Assembly: GCA_965656605.1 (NCBI GenBank)
Contig: CBFHLC010000013.1
Span: forward strand, 1 to 47,547
DNA: 47,547 bases
Source: Litorivicinus sp965656605
GTDB taxonomy: Bacteria; Pseudomonadota; Gammaproteobacteria; Pseudomonadales; Litorivicinaceae
Direction: 5' to 3'
In this document: piece after piece, positions 25,369 to 33,223 of the stretch
How the letters are laid out: each line of letters begins with the position of its first letter
Position numbering within the stretch: the first letter of the stretch is position 1
The notes under the pieces: model-generated
What the model saw: the letters and a program-made list of their open reading frames with translations, nothing else
Database searches by the model: none
Told to the model about the DNA's origin: nothing
Program-made: the position numbers and the translations under genes

Positions 25369-25400
25369 TTGCAAATATAAAGATTTACTTATATCTTTAT
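25369..25400 (+). promoter_or_regulatory. Promoter with palindromic operator upstream of metK
   Basis: The inverted repeat ATAAAGAT (25377-25384) and ATCTTTAT (25393-25400) has an 8-base spacer. It lies between and over a -35-like TTGCAA (25369-25374) and a -10-like TATCTT (25392-25397) that are 17 bases apart. This geometry suits a repressor blocking polymerase. No MetJ box (AGACGTCT type) is seen. An ArsR-family SAH-sensing regulator such as SahR is one candidate, by inference only. Confidence 0.5.
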
Positions 25401-25429
25401 CTGCACACTATTTCTGCACGGGCCTCGTC

Positions 25430-26590
25430 ATGACAGACACTGCATTATTTACCTCCGAATCGGTCTCTGAAGGCCATCCAGATAAAGTCGCCGATCAGAT
25501 CTCGGACGCTATCGTTGACGCGCTACTTAAAGAAGACAGCGACTCGCGCATTGCGGTTGAAACGCTGGTTAAAACCGGACTGGTTATGGTCGCAGGCGAA
25601 GTCCGCACCAACGCTTGGGTCGACATCGAAGAGATCGTTCGCAACGTGGTCACCGACATCGGTTACGACTCAAGCGAGCTGGGCTTTGATGGCAATACCT
25701 GCGCGGTACTCAACGGCATTGGCAAGCAGTCCGCTGACATCGCACAAGGCGTCGATGAGGCCGAAAACAAAGACCTAGGCGCGGGCGACCAAGGCCTGAT
25801 GTTTGGTTACGCAACCAACGAGACAGACAGTCTGATGCCTGCACCGATCCATTACGCCCACGAGTTGGTTCGCAAACAAGCCGAAGTTCGCAAATCCGGT
25901 GCATTACCGTTTTTACGCCCCGATGCGAAAAGCCAGCTGACCTTCCGTTACGAAAACGGTCAGATCGTTGGCGTTGATGCCGTGGTGTTGTCCACTCAGC
26001 ACGATGACAATGTTGAGCTGGCCGAGTTGCAAGCCGCGGTGCGCAGCGAAATCATTGAACAGGTTGTACCATCGCAGTGGCTGCACTCAGACACGCTGTA
26101 TCACATCAACCCAACCGGACGCTTTGTCATTGGCGGGCCGGTCGGTGACTGCGGCCTGACCGGGCGCAAGATCATCGTCGACACCTACGGCGGTATGGCT
26201 CGTCACGGTGGCGGCGCATTCAGCGGCAAAGATCCGTCAAAAGTCGATCGCAGTGCCGCCTATGCAGCGCGCTACGTGGCCAAGAACATCGTGGCCGCGG
26301 GTCTAGCAGATCGCTGCGAGATCCAAGTCTCGTACGCCATCGGCGTGGCTGAACCCACCTCGATCAGCGTAGAAACTTTTGGCACAGAAAAAATTGCACG
26401 AACTAAAATTGTGGAACTCGTGCGCGAACACTTCGATTTACGCCCCCGCGGCCTGATCGAGATGCTCGACCTGAAACGCCCCATCTATCAGCCGACCGCC
26501 GCGTATGGCCACTTTGGCCGCAGCGATATCGATCTGAGCTGGGAAAAAACCGACAAAGCACAAACCCTGCGCGACAGCGCCGGTCTTTAA
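25430..26590 (+). CDS. metK: S-adenosylmethionine synthetase
   Basis: Makes SAM from ATP and methionine (386 residues). It has FTSESVSEGHPDKVADQISDAIVDALL, the ATP-binding GAGDQGLMFGYATNET, GRFVIGGPVGDCGLTGRKIIVDTYGG and the P-loop-like GGGAFSGKDPSKVDRSAAYAARY. It is full length. There is no strong Shine-Dalgarno before the ATG (GGGC only). It is twelve bases upstream of ahcY, so the two SAM-cycle genes form an operon. Confidence 0.97.
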   Translation: MTDTALFTSESVSEGHPDKVADQISDAIVDALLKEDSDSRIAVETLVKTGLVMVAGEVRTNAWVDIEEIVRNVVTDIGYDSSELGFDGNTCAVLNGIGKQSADIAQGVDEAENKDLGAGDQGLMFGYATNETDSLMPAPIHYAHELVRKQAEVRKSGALPFLRPDAKSQLTFRYENGQIVGVDAVVLSTQHDDNVELAELQAAVRSEIIEQVVPSQWLHSDTLYHINPTGRFVIGGPVGDCGLTGRKIIVDTYGGMARHGGGAFSGKDPSKVDRSAAYAARYVAKNIVAAGLADRCEIQVSYAIGVAEPTSISVETFGTEKIARTKIVELVREHFDLRPRGLIEMLDLKRPIYQPTAAYGHFGRSDIDLSWEKTDKAQTLRDSAGL

Positions 26591-26602
26591 GAGGAAAGCG
26601 AA

Positions 26603-27994
26603 ATGAATGCACGCCCCGAAGACATCCTAAACGGCGATTACAAAGTCGCAGACATGAGCGAAGCCGCCTTTGGCCGTCGCGAAATCGCATTGGCCGAGCG
26701 CGAAATGCCCGCCTTGATGGCACTGCGCGAGAAGTACCGCAGCGAGCAGCCCTTGGCTGATCAGCGCATCATTGGTTGCATCCACATGACCATCCAAACT
26801 GCGGTTTTGATGGAAACGCTGGTGGATCTAGGTGCGGAAATCCGTTGGTCTAGCTGCAACATCTTCAGCACCCAGGATCACGCTGCTGCTGCGATGGTCG
26901 CTGCGGGCATTCCGGTCTACGCCTGGAAAGGTCAAACCAACGAAGAAAGCGAATGGTGCATCGAGCAAACCATCCTAAAAGATGGCAAGCCTTGGAATGC
27001 CACCATGTTGCTAGACGACGGTGGCGATCTGACCAACATGGTTCATGAAAAGTATCCCCAGATGCTGGATCACATCCACGGCGTTACTGAAGAGACCACC
27101 ACCGGTGTACTTCGCCTGCTGGAAATGCTCGAAGCCGGCACCCTAAAGATCCCTGCGATCAACGTGAATGACTCGGTCACCAAGTCAAAGAACGACAACA
27201 AATACGGTTGCCGCCACAGTCTGAACGATGGCATCAAGCGGGCGACCGACATGCTGCTGTCGGGCAAGCGTGCATTGGTCATCGGCTACGGCGATGTAGG
27301 CAAAGGTTCGGCGCAGTCACTACGTCAAGAAGGCATGATCGTTCGTGTCACCGAGATCGATCCGATCTGTGCAATGCAAGCGTGCATGGATGGCTTTGAA
27401 GTGGTCTCGCCTTACACCAACGGCATCACCACTGGCCGCGTTGAAGACCTTAACCGCGCCTTGTTGAACGATACCGACATCCTGGTCACTACAACCGGCA
27501 ACGTGAACGTCTGTGACAGCGCCATTTTGACCGGCCTAAAAGCCGGCGCGTTGGTGTGCAACATCGGCCACTTCGACAATGAAATCGACACTGCGTACAT
27601 GCGTAAAGTATGGCGCTGGGAAGAGGTTAAGCCGCAGGTTCACCAGGTATTCCGCTCGGATGCGGACAACGACTACTTGTTGTTGCTCGCCGAAGGCCGC
27701 CTGATCAACCTAGGCTGCGCCACCGGTCACCCCAGCCGCATCATGGACGGTTCATTTGCCAACCAAGTCTTGGCGCAAATCGAGATGGTCAAGCGTGGCT
27801 TCGCCAACTTGCCGGCCGATCAAAAAGCGGCCGCGATTAACGTCGAAGTCCTGCCCAAGAAATTGGACGAAGAAGTGGCCTTGGCCATGGTCGAAGGCTT
27901 CGGCGGTGTGGTGACTCGCTTAACCGACGAGCAAGCAGACTACATCAACGTCACCGTTGACGGTCCGTTCAAGGCAGACAGCTACAAGTACTAA
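26603..27994 (+). CDS. ahcY: S-adenosylhomocysteine hydrolase
   Basis: NAD-dependent hydrolysis of S-adenosylhomocysteine to homocysteine and adenosine, removing the by-product inhibitor of methyltransferases (463 residues). It has AEREMPALMALREKY, IGCIHMTIQTAVLMETL, SSCNIFSTQDHAAAAM, the NAD-binding VIGYGDVGKGSAQSLR and the C-terminal DGPFKADSYKY. A GAGGAAAG precedes the ATG. A clear terminator follows 23 bases after the stop. No SAH riboswitch sits in front of it because metK is only 12 bases away. Confidence 0.97.
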   Translation: MNARPEDILNGDYKVADMSEAAFGRREIALAEREMPALMALREKYRSEQPLADQRIIGCIHMTIQTAVLMETLVDLGAEIRWSSCNIFSTQDHAAAAMVAAGIPVYAWKGQTNEESEWCIEQTILKDGKPWNATMLLDDGGDLTNMVHEKYPQMLDHIHGVTEETTTGVLRLLEMLEAGTLKIPAINVNDSVTKSKNDNKYGCRHSLNDGIKRATDMLLSGKRALVIGYGDVGKGSAQSLRQEGMIVRVTEIDPICAMQACMDGFEVVSPYTNGITTGRVEDLNRALLNDTDILVTTTGNVNVCDSAILTGLKAGALVCNIGHFDNEIDTAYMRKVWRWEEVKPQVHQVFRSDADNDYLLLLAEGRLINLGCATGHPSRIMDGSFANQVLAQIEMVKRGFANLPADQKAAAINVEVLPKKLDEEVALAMVEGFGGVVTRLTDEQADYINVTVDGPFKADSYKY

Positions 27995-28017
27995 GCGGTC
28001 GTTGAACGATTAAGAAA

Positions 28018-28039
28018 GGGCGCTTCGGCGCCCTTTTTT
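28018..28039 (+). terminator. Rho-independent terminator of metK-ahcY
   Basis: GGGCGC (28018-28023), loop TTCG, GCGCCC (28028-28033), then six T residues. The UUCG tetraloop makes this a very stable hairpin, so transcription of the next small unit must start anew. Confidence 0.95.
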
Positions 28040-28047
28040 GTACCTCT

Positions 28048-28075
28048 TTGCAAGCGCTCAAAAACCCGCTATGTT
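28048..28075 (+). promoter_or_regulatory. Candidate promoter of the 20-residue microgene
   Basis: TTGCAA (28048-28053) and TATGTT (28070-28075) are separated by 16 bases, directly after the ahcY terminator. A 6-bp inverted repeat, CCGCTA (28066-28071) and TAGCGG (28087-28092), spans the -10 and the predicted start near 28082 and could bind a regulator. Confidence 0.4.
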
Positions 28076-28114
28076 CTGGATGTCTTTAGCGGCGAATAAC
28101 TAGGAGGTGATCTA

Positions 28115-28177
28115 ATGTCGAGTGAATTTGGAATGGGTTTATCTGACAGCGGTTTTTACGAGGGCCCTGCGAAGTAA
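28115..28177 (+). CDS. Putative 20-residue microprotein with an exceptionally strong ribosome-binding site
   Basis: ATG to TAA encodes 20 residues, beginning MSSEFGMGLS and ending FYEGPAK. There is no Cys and no membrane segment, and five of the residues are Gly. Directly upstream, AGGAGGTGATC (28102-28112) is an 11-base perfect complement to the 3' end of proteobacterial 16S rRNA, with AGGAGG seven bases from the ATG. That is the best Shine-Dalgarno I found in the window. The ORF sits between the ahcY terminator, a candidate promoter and its own terminator, so it looks like an independent transcription unit rather than a leader: the next gene is on the opposite strand. I do not recognise the peptide. 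It lacks the Glu-x3-Tyr arrangement of PqqA and no PQQ genes are near. Confidence 0.6.
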   Translation: MSSEFGMGLSDSGFYEGPAK

Positions 28178-28232
28178 CGTCGCAGTTACCCACGAAACTC
28201 AATCATTGGTTGGTCAGCTAAACACCACCAAT
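28167..28232 (+). other. Structured 3' region of the microgene transcript
   Basis: Two mutually exclusive small stems overlap the stop codon: CTGCGA (28167-28172) with TCGCAG (28180-28185), and GTAAC (28174-28178) with GTTAC (28185-28189). A longer hairpin follows, ATTGG-t-TGGT (28205-28214) with ACCACCAAT (28224-28232). This could simply stabilise the mRNA or could be a small regulatory RNA function. Confidence 0.35.
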
Positions 28233-28239
28233 CACGAAA

Positions 28240-28267
28240 GGGAGGCCACCCGCGCCTCCCTTTTTTT
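28240..28267 (+). terminator. Rho-independent terminator of the microgene
   Basis: GGGAGGC (28240-28246), 7-base loop, GCCTCCC (28254-28260), then seven T residues (28261-28267). Orientation is plus. The T run overlaps the TAA stop of the convergent EamA transporter gene, and only three T residues follow on the minus strand, so it mainly ends plus-strand transcription. Confidence 0.92.
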
Positions 28268-29141
28268 ATACCTGCCGTAAGGCAATCCGATTGCCGCCCA
28301 GCACCAAGGCTACGCCTAGGATGGCCTCTACACTCCAGCGGTAGTCCTCAAACACCGTGCTGATCGCCAAAGCCACTACTGGGAACAGCAGGGTTGCAAA
28401 AGCCGCTCGCTCCGGGCCTGCGCTGTTGACCAACGACAAATAGGCTGCAAAGGCCACGATCGAGCCAAACACCGTCAGATACACAAAACTTGCCAGGTAG
28501 GGCAGGCTGAAATCGAACTGCAACTCGGCCCCCAAGGCCCGGGCCATCAAAAGCGTTGCAATCGAGCCGTACAACATGCCCCAGGCATTGCCAGCCCATA
28601 GACTGATCCCGCTCTTTTGATTTCGCGCATTGATTAGGTTGCCCAAGCTGGCGCATAGGGTCGCCAAAACACAAATCAGAATCGCGCCGATCTCTTTTGG
28701 CCCATACCGAAGATTAAAGATGTCCGGCATAAACATCAGCGACATGCCACAAAAACCAACAATCGCGCCAATCACCACCCGCAGCGGCACCGGCGTATTA
28801 AAGAAAATTCGCGCGCCGATCGCGTTCCAGATCACCATGCTAGAAAAGATCACGGCGATCAGTCCAGTGGTCAGATAGGCCGTGGCAAAATAAAACAGAC
28901 AATAATTAATGCCGAATAGCGCCAGCCCCAATGCCATGCTCCAGGCATGCTGCGACGGCGTTAAGGACAAGTCCACACCACCCAACTTGCAGACCGCCAA
29001 CGTCAACAAGGCTGCCGCCAAGAACCGCCAACCGACCGACACGAACGGGTCGACCACGCCTAACTGGAACTTGATCGCATACCAGGTTGAACCCCAGACC
29101 AAGACCGCGACGGCCAACAGGGCCAGTTGACGCTGGGTCAT
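28266..29141 (-). CDS. EamA/DMT-superfamily transporter
   Basis: A 291-residue polytopic membrane protein with about ten predicted helices and two EamA repeats. It starts QLALLAVAVLVWGSTWYAIKFQLGVVDPF, the usual DMT opening with the WGS motif. WRFLAAALLTLAV follows, and FGSIVAFAAYLSLVNSAGPERAAFATLLFPVVALAIS is in the second repeat. Family members export amino acids or small metabolites; the substrate cannot be predicted. It overlaps the upstream TPR gene by 4 bases and is likely translated with it. No signal suggests co-regulation with the convergent microgene. Confidence 0.9.
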   Translation of the reverse strand: MTQRQLALLAVAVLVWGSTWYAIKFQLGVVDPFVSVGWRFLAAALLTLAVCKLGGVDLSLTPSQHAWSMALGLALFGINYCLFYFATAYLTTGLIAVIFSSMVIWNAIGARIFFNTPVPLRVVIGAIVGFCGMSLMFMPDIFNLRYGPKEIGAILICVLATLCASLGNLINARNQKSGISLWAGNAWGMLYGSIATLLMARALGAELQFDFSLPYLASFVYLTVFGSIVAFAAYLSLVNSAGPERAAFATLLFPVVALAISTVFEDYRWSVEAILGVALVLGGNRIALRQV

Positions 29142-29731
29142 AGTGCGTCGAGCAATGCCTGAATCTGCTTCTGACGAGCCGCATCAGCCATCTCTCGGCC
29201 CTGACGCGGAGATAGCATCAACGCCTTTTTAAACTGAATTCGAGCCTGCTCGACGTCGCCTTTGTCAGCTAAAAATTCGCCATAGCCCTGCAATGCCAGA
29301 ATATTGTCTGGCTGCGCGGCCAAGGCATCAGCAAAATCCGCAGCGGCTTTTTTAGAGCTACCCACCGACAGGGGCCAGCCCGGAGCCTTGGCAAAAATGT
29401 TGCCGCGAATCGCCTGTGCCATGGCATTCGCCTCGTCGGCTTTGATCGCCGCGTCCAGATCTTTTTTCGCCTGCTTAATCAAGCCCAACGCCGAGGTGCC
29501 ACCTTTTAAGCGTGCAATGGAGGCGGCCACCGCACCCTGCCACATCAATACGTCCGAGGTTTCCGGCATCGCTTCAAGCTCGCCCAGCTGCGACTCAAAG
29601 GCCGCCAGTTGCTGATCTTGATCCGTGATTTGCCAGCTGGCTTGGTCGTAACGCTCGATCAAACCCGTCATATCCGCCCAACTGGGCATCGCTAAACAGC
29701 ACAGGGTCAATGCAGCACTTAGTAATTTCAT
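29138..29731 (-). CDS. Secreted TPR-repeat protein
   Basis: A 197-residue protein with an N-terminal signal peptide (KLLSAALTLCCLAMPSWA, predicted cleavage before Asp at about residue 20). A helical domain follows, and the C-terminal half holds TPR-like pairs (AAADFADALAAQPDNILALQGYGEFLADKGDVEQARIQFKKAL). The Cys pair in the signal region does not form a clear lipobox. It is probably periplasmic. The function is unknown. Coupling with the EamA transporter gene by a 4-base overlap suggests co-expression. It is divergent from rsmE. Confidence 0.8.
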   Translation of the reverse strand: MKLLSAALTLCCLAMPSWADMTGLIERYDQASWQITDQDQQLAAFESQLGELEAMPETSDVLMWQGAVAASIARLKGGTSALGLIKQAKKDLDAAIKADEANAMAQAIRGNIFAKAPGWPLSVGSSKKAAADFADALAAQPDNILALQGYGEFLADKGDVEQARIQFKKALMLSPRQGREMADAARQKQIQALLDAL

Positions 29732-29779
29732 CGTCTACTCCGGTTGTTTTTATAAGGCGGACCGGCCTATGGTTCGCCC

Positions 29780-30496
29780 ATGAATCGAGTGCCCCGCATC
29801 TTCACACATCCTCTGCCCCCAGCGCTAACGCAAACCCAGCTTGAGGGGGACAGTGCCCATTACCTGTTAAAAGTCTTACGCGTCAAAACTCACCAAAAAT
29901 TGGAATTGTTTGATGGCGCGGGTCAGATGCTGCCGTGCACGGTTATCCAGAGTGACCGGCGCAGTTTGACGGTCGAAACCCAAGCCATACAAGCCATCGA
30001 CAACCAAAGCCCGCGCCACATTACGCTGTGCCTGGCCCTGATTAAGCCGGAGCGCTTTGAATGGGCGCTGCAAAAAGCCTGTGAATTAGGCGTCAATGCG
30101 ATCCAGCCCATCATCAGCGAACGCACGGATGGTCGACTGTCCGACAAGCTGGACAAGAAAATGCCTCGCTGGAGCAGCATCCTACAAAACGCGGCCGAGC
30201 AATCCCTGCGCAGTCATCTGCCACGACTGCATGCCCCCGTCTCGCTTGAGCATCTGATACCGCACGGCCAGGGTATTTTTCTGGATCCACAGGCCGAGCA
30301 GCCACTGCAAGCCACCACTCAGGACATTCAATTACTGATTGGACCCGAAGGTGGATGGTCTCAGGTCGAACAAGACTGGGCACGCGCTCAAAATTTCAAA
30401 GCCGCCAGCTTAGGGCCCAGAATTTTACGGGCAGAAACTGCGGCCATCACCAGCCTTAGCCTATGTCAGTACCTATCCGGGGATCTGGCGGGGTAG
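29780..30496 (+). CDS. rsmE: 16S rRNA (uracil-1498-N3)-methyltransferase
   Basis: SPOUT-class methyltransferase (238 residues) that modifies U1498 of 16S rRNA. It has an N-terminal PUA-like domain (GDSAHYLLKVLRVK...FDGAGQ). The knotted C-terminal domain carries ALIKPERFEWALQKACELGV, ISERTDGR, LLIGPEGGWSQVEQ and LGPRILRAETAAITSL, all diagnostic. The ATG at 29780 lies just after a short imperfect hairpin (near 29755-29778). It is followed by gshB, as in other gammaproteobacteria. Confidence 0.95.
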   Translation: MNRVPRIFTHPLPPALTQTQLEGDSAHYLLKVLRVKTHQKLELFDGAGQMLPCTVIQSDRRSLTVETQAIQAIDNQSPRHITLCLALIKPERFEWALQKACELGVNAIQPIISERTDGRLSDKLDKKMPRWSSILQNAAEQSLRSHLPRLHAPVSLEHLIPHGQGIFLDPQAEQPLQATTQDIQLLIGPEGGWSQVEQDWARAQNFKAASLGPRILRAETAAITSLSLCQYLSGDLAG

Positions 30497-30521
30497 ACTC
30501 CCCCCATACAAGGAGACCGCC

Positions 30522-31472
30522 GTGAGCCACACCATTGGAATCTTGATGGACCCGATCCAGGCCATCAAACCCTACAAAGACACATCCTTTGCCATTTTGC
30601 TGGCCGCTCAGGCCCGCGGAGCCGAGTTGCGCTACTTCACACCGGCTGATTTATCGATCGATTGCGGTGTCCCCTGTGCCTCGATGGCATCACTGAGCGT
30701 TCGGGATCAGAACACCGATTATTTTGAACTCGGTGAGCCGAAAATTACGCCATTGCGCGATCTGGACGTGGTGTTCATCCGAACGGATCCGCCTTTTGAT
30801 AGCGAGTATTTATACGCCACTCAGATCTTGGATTTGGCGGAAAGAGCGGGCGTTCGTGTGGTCAACCGTCCCAGTAGCGTGCGTGACTGCAACGAAAAAC
30901 TGTTCGCCACTCAATTCCCAGATTTAATGGCACCCACCTTGGTCAGCCGCAACGAGGCGCAACTGCGCGCTTTCCACGCCCAATACCAAGACGTGATCTT
31001 TAAGCCCTTGGATGGCATGGGCGGCCGCGGCATCTTTCGCATTGCACAGGACGGCCTAAACCTAGGCAGTGTGATTGAATCGCTGACACAAAACGGCGCT
31101 CAGACGATCATGGCACAGCAGTACTTGCCCCAGATTGTGGATGGCGACAAACGCATCTTGATGATTAACGGCGAGCCGATCGATCATTGCTTGGCGCGAA
31201 TCCCCTCGCAAGGCGAGACCCGCGGCAACATAGCCGCCGGTGGCGTAGGCGTGGTCCAACCTCTGAGCGCGCAAGACACCGCACTGGCTAAGACCATTGG
31301 CCCGCATTTGAAATCCCGTGGACTATATTTAGTGGGGTTGGATGTGATCGGCGATCGAGTCACTGAAATTAATGTGACGTCTCCAACCTGCATGCGCGAG
31401 ATCATGGCTGAAACCGGCCAGGACATCGCTGGATTGTTGTTGGATGTGGTACTCGATGGAGTCAAAGACTAG
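30522..31472 (+). CDS. gshB: Glutathione synthetase
   Basis: ATP-grasp ligase joining gamma-glutamylcysteine and glycine (316 residues, typical). It has GILMDPIQAIKPYKDTSFAILLAAQARG, VNRPSSVRDCNEKLFATQFPD, the ATP-grasp FKPLDGMGGRGIF, GDKRILMINGEP and ATP-metal NVTSPTCMREI. The GTG start is supported by AAGGAG at an ideal distance. Its 3' end overlaps the next gene by 17 bases. Confidence 0.96.
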   Translation: MSHTIGILMDPIQAIKPYKDTSFAILLAAQARGAELRYFTPADLSIDCGVPCASMASLSVRDQNTDYFELGEPKITPLRDLDVVFIRTDPPFDSEYLYATQILDLAERAGVRVVNRPSSVRDCNEKLFATQFPDLMAPTLVSRNEAQLRAFHAQYQDVIFKPLDGMGGRGIFRIAQDGLNLGSVIESLTQNGAQTIMAQQYLPQIVDGDKRILMINGEPIDHCLARIPSQGETRGNIAAGGVGVVQPLSAQDTALAKTIGPHLKSRGLYLVGLDVIGDRVTEINVTSPTCMREIMAETGQDIAGLLLDVVLDGVKD

Positions 31473-32277
31473 GTCATACGCCTTCCCCCTGGCCCTGGGC
31501 GCAGCGATCTGCGCCCACGTCGCGCTGGTGTTGCCCTACCTAACCGACTCTCAACCCACTCGCAACGTGGCCCTGCCCAGTTTGTCGGTGACCATCGCCG
31601 CCCCCAGTGACGATCAACGCCCCGAGCAAGCAGGCTTTCAAAGCATCGCCAACCAACAGGGCGCCGGCAGCAGCGAGCAGCTACGTCGACTGAAATTCCA
31701 TGAAAGTGGCGATGCGAACAACGCGCCCAACCAAGACCAAAACACCCGAGGCCAACAAGCCGATCAGGACCTGCAATCCAGCGCGGGCGTGATCTCGGTG
31801 GCTGGCAACCAAAATCGCCTACTGGGCCCGGGCGAGATCCAGCTTGCGCAAAGCAGCAACGATAAAATTCGCAGCGAGGACAGCGACAACATCGCAGCCG
31901 AGTTGGATCTTAGCGCACAGCAACTACTGGGATTGGGCGAAGACAAAGGACAGGCTGTTGCGACCGTCGAGAACGCGCGTGCCGGCTACCTGTATCGCTG
32001 GCGCCAACGCATTCAAGCCACCGGACTAGGACAGGTCGGCTCCACGGATCTGACCGGCTCACTCACATTGACAGCCACCATAGACTTCAAGGGCCGCCTG
32101 CTGGGTTATCAAATAGCGCAATCGAGCGGACTGGCCCAGCTCGACGCGACCGCGGTAAATATCCTTCAAGCCGCCACGCCATTTGAGCCCTTCCCCAATG
32201 ACATGGTGGCCTTTGACGATCGCATTAGCATCACACGTATCTGGCAATTCAACGCAGGCGCCCCTACCCTGCGCTGA
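31456..32277 (+). CDS. TonB-family energy-transducer protein
   Basis: About 273 residues. A short N-terminus is followed by one transmembrane helix (about residues 9-30, FPLALGAAICAHVALVLPYL). A long low-complexity periplasmic linker rich in Gln, Asn and Asp comes next, and a C-terminal TonB_C domain (GYLYRWRQRIQATGLG, LTATIDFKGRLLGYQIAQSSGLAQLDATAVNIL) ends the protein. The linker is Gln/Asn-rich rather than the Pro-rich type of classical TonB. The same position in Pseudomonas (between gshB and yqgE) holds tonB3, which is linked to twitching motility; that function is only an inference here. No exbB/exbD is in the window. An in-frame ATG at 31444 is an alternative start. Confidence 0.85.
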   Translation: MESKTRSYAFPLALGAAICAHVALVLPYLTDSQPTRNVALPSLSVTIAAPSDDQRPEQAGFQSIANQQGAGSSEQLRRLKFHESGDANNAPNQDQNTRGQQADQDLQSSAGVISVAGNQNRLLGPGEIQLAQSSNDKIRSEDSDNIAAELDLSAQQLLGLGEDKGQAVATVENARAGYLYRWRQRIQATGLGQVGSTDLTGSLTLTATIDFKGRLLGYQIAQSSGLAQLDATAVNILQAATPFEPFPNDMVAFDDRISITRIWQFNAGAPTLR

Positions 32278-32816
32278 TGGATCTGCGTAAACACTGCCTG
32301 CTGGCAATGCCCCATCAAACGGGGTTCTTTCAAGACACTCTGATTGTGATGTGTGAGCACGACGCTCAAGGCGCCTTGGGGTTTGTCGTCAATAAGCCCA
32401 TCGAGCTGAACCTGGACAAAATCATGGCCGAAGTCGATCTGCCCGAGCATGCGGACGACGAGCTGACCCGGGTCTACAGTGGCGGTCCAGTCGAGACCGA
32501 GCGAGGCTTTGTCCTAAGCCGCGAGGCGATTGGTCAATCCACCGCCCCCTTCGATGGCCTGCATGTCACCGGTCACTCAGGAGATTTAATCGGTGCCCGA
32601 CGCGCACTGCATGCCAGCCAAGCATTATTTGTGCTGGGCTATGCCGGCTGGGATGCGGGCCAGCTGGACCAAGAAATGGCCGACAACGCATGGCTGAGCG
32701 TACCCTACGATCCCGATTTTCTATTCAAAACCCCTAGTGCTGCTCGCTATGAGCGCGCCCTGACACCCTTGGGGATCCAGCGCCATCAACTCAGCCAATT
32801 TGCAGGACGTGCATGA
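32277..32816 (+). CDS. yqgE: YqgE/AlgH family protein
   Basis: A 179-residue protein of the UPF0301/DUF179 family. It has HCLLAMPHQTGFFQDTLIVMCEHDAQGALGFVVNKPIELN at the N-terminus, VYSGGPVETERGFVLSR, and LFVLGYAGWDAGQLDQEMADNAWLSVPYDPDFLF. The family is called AlgH in Pseudomonas, but its biochemical role is unresolved. The ATG at 32277 shares one base with the upstream stop codon (TGATG), and the gene overlaps ruvX by 4 bases. Confidence 0.94.
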   Translation: MDLRKHCLLAMPHQTGFFQDTLIVMCEHDAQGALGFVVNKPIELNLDKIMAEVDLPEHADDELTRVYSGGPVETERGFVLSREAIGQSTAPFDGLHVTGHSGDLIGARRALHASQALFVLGYAGWDAGQLDQEMADNAWLSVPYDPDFLFKTPSAARYERALTPLGIQRHQLSQFAGRA

Positions 32817-33223
32817 CCTACCTTGGATTTGACTACGGCTTAAAGCGCATTGGTGTGGCCACCGGACAAGCCTTAACGGCGACCGCCACGCCGCAAAGCC
32901 CCATCAATGCATCCAACGGGCATCCGGACTGGGACGAGGTGGCAGCCCTGATTGCCCTGTGGCAACCCGAGGCCCTGATCATCGGTCTGCCGCTGAACAT
33001 GGATGGCACCGACAACCCAATTACCGAGCGGGCTCGCAAATTTGCTAAACGACTACACGGCCGCTTCCATCTGCAGTGCCACTTGGTTGACGAGCGCCTG
33101 TCCACCCGCGAGGCCCGTGACCGAACCGGCCTGCAAGGTCGCTCGGACCGTCACGGCGGCACCCTAGACAGCGCCGCTGCCTGCATTATTGTCGAGCAGT
33201 TTCTGGATTCTGACGCCCTGTAG
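32813..33223 (+). CDS. ruvX: Holliday-junction resolvase-like protein RuvX (YqgF)
   Basis: RNase H-fold nuclease (136 residues) implicated in 16S rRNA 5' processing and classed as a putative Holliday-junction resolvase. It has LGFDYGLKRIGVATG with the catalytic Asp in the first strand, ALIIGLPLNMDGTDNPITERARKFAKRL, VDERLSTREA (catalytic Glu) and DSAAACIIVEQFL (final Asp). In Pseudomonas a pyrR gene follows; here pyrB follows directly after 35 bases. Confidence 0.94.
   Translation: MTYLGFDYGLKRIGVATGQALTATATPQSPINASNGHPDWDEVAALIALWQPEALIIGLPLNMDGTDNPITERARKFAKRLHGRFHLQCHLVDERLSTREARDRTGLQGRSDRHGGTLDSAAACIIVEQFLDSDAL

Noticed and set aside
25245..25429. SAM or SAH riboswitch in the metK leader
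   Set aside because: I could not match the conserved cores of the SAM or SAH riboswitch classes, and most of this region lies upstream of the best promoter candidate. A covariance-model search would settle it.
28115..28177. Microgene as a PqqA-type or other RiPP precursor
   Set aside because: There is no Glu-x3-Tyr cross-link arrangement or Cys/Ser/Thr-rich core, and no radical SAM or other maturation gene nearby. Kept as unknown.
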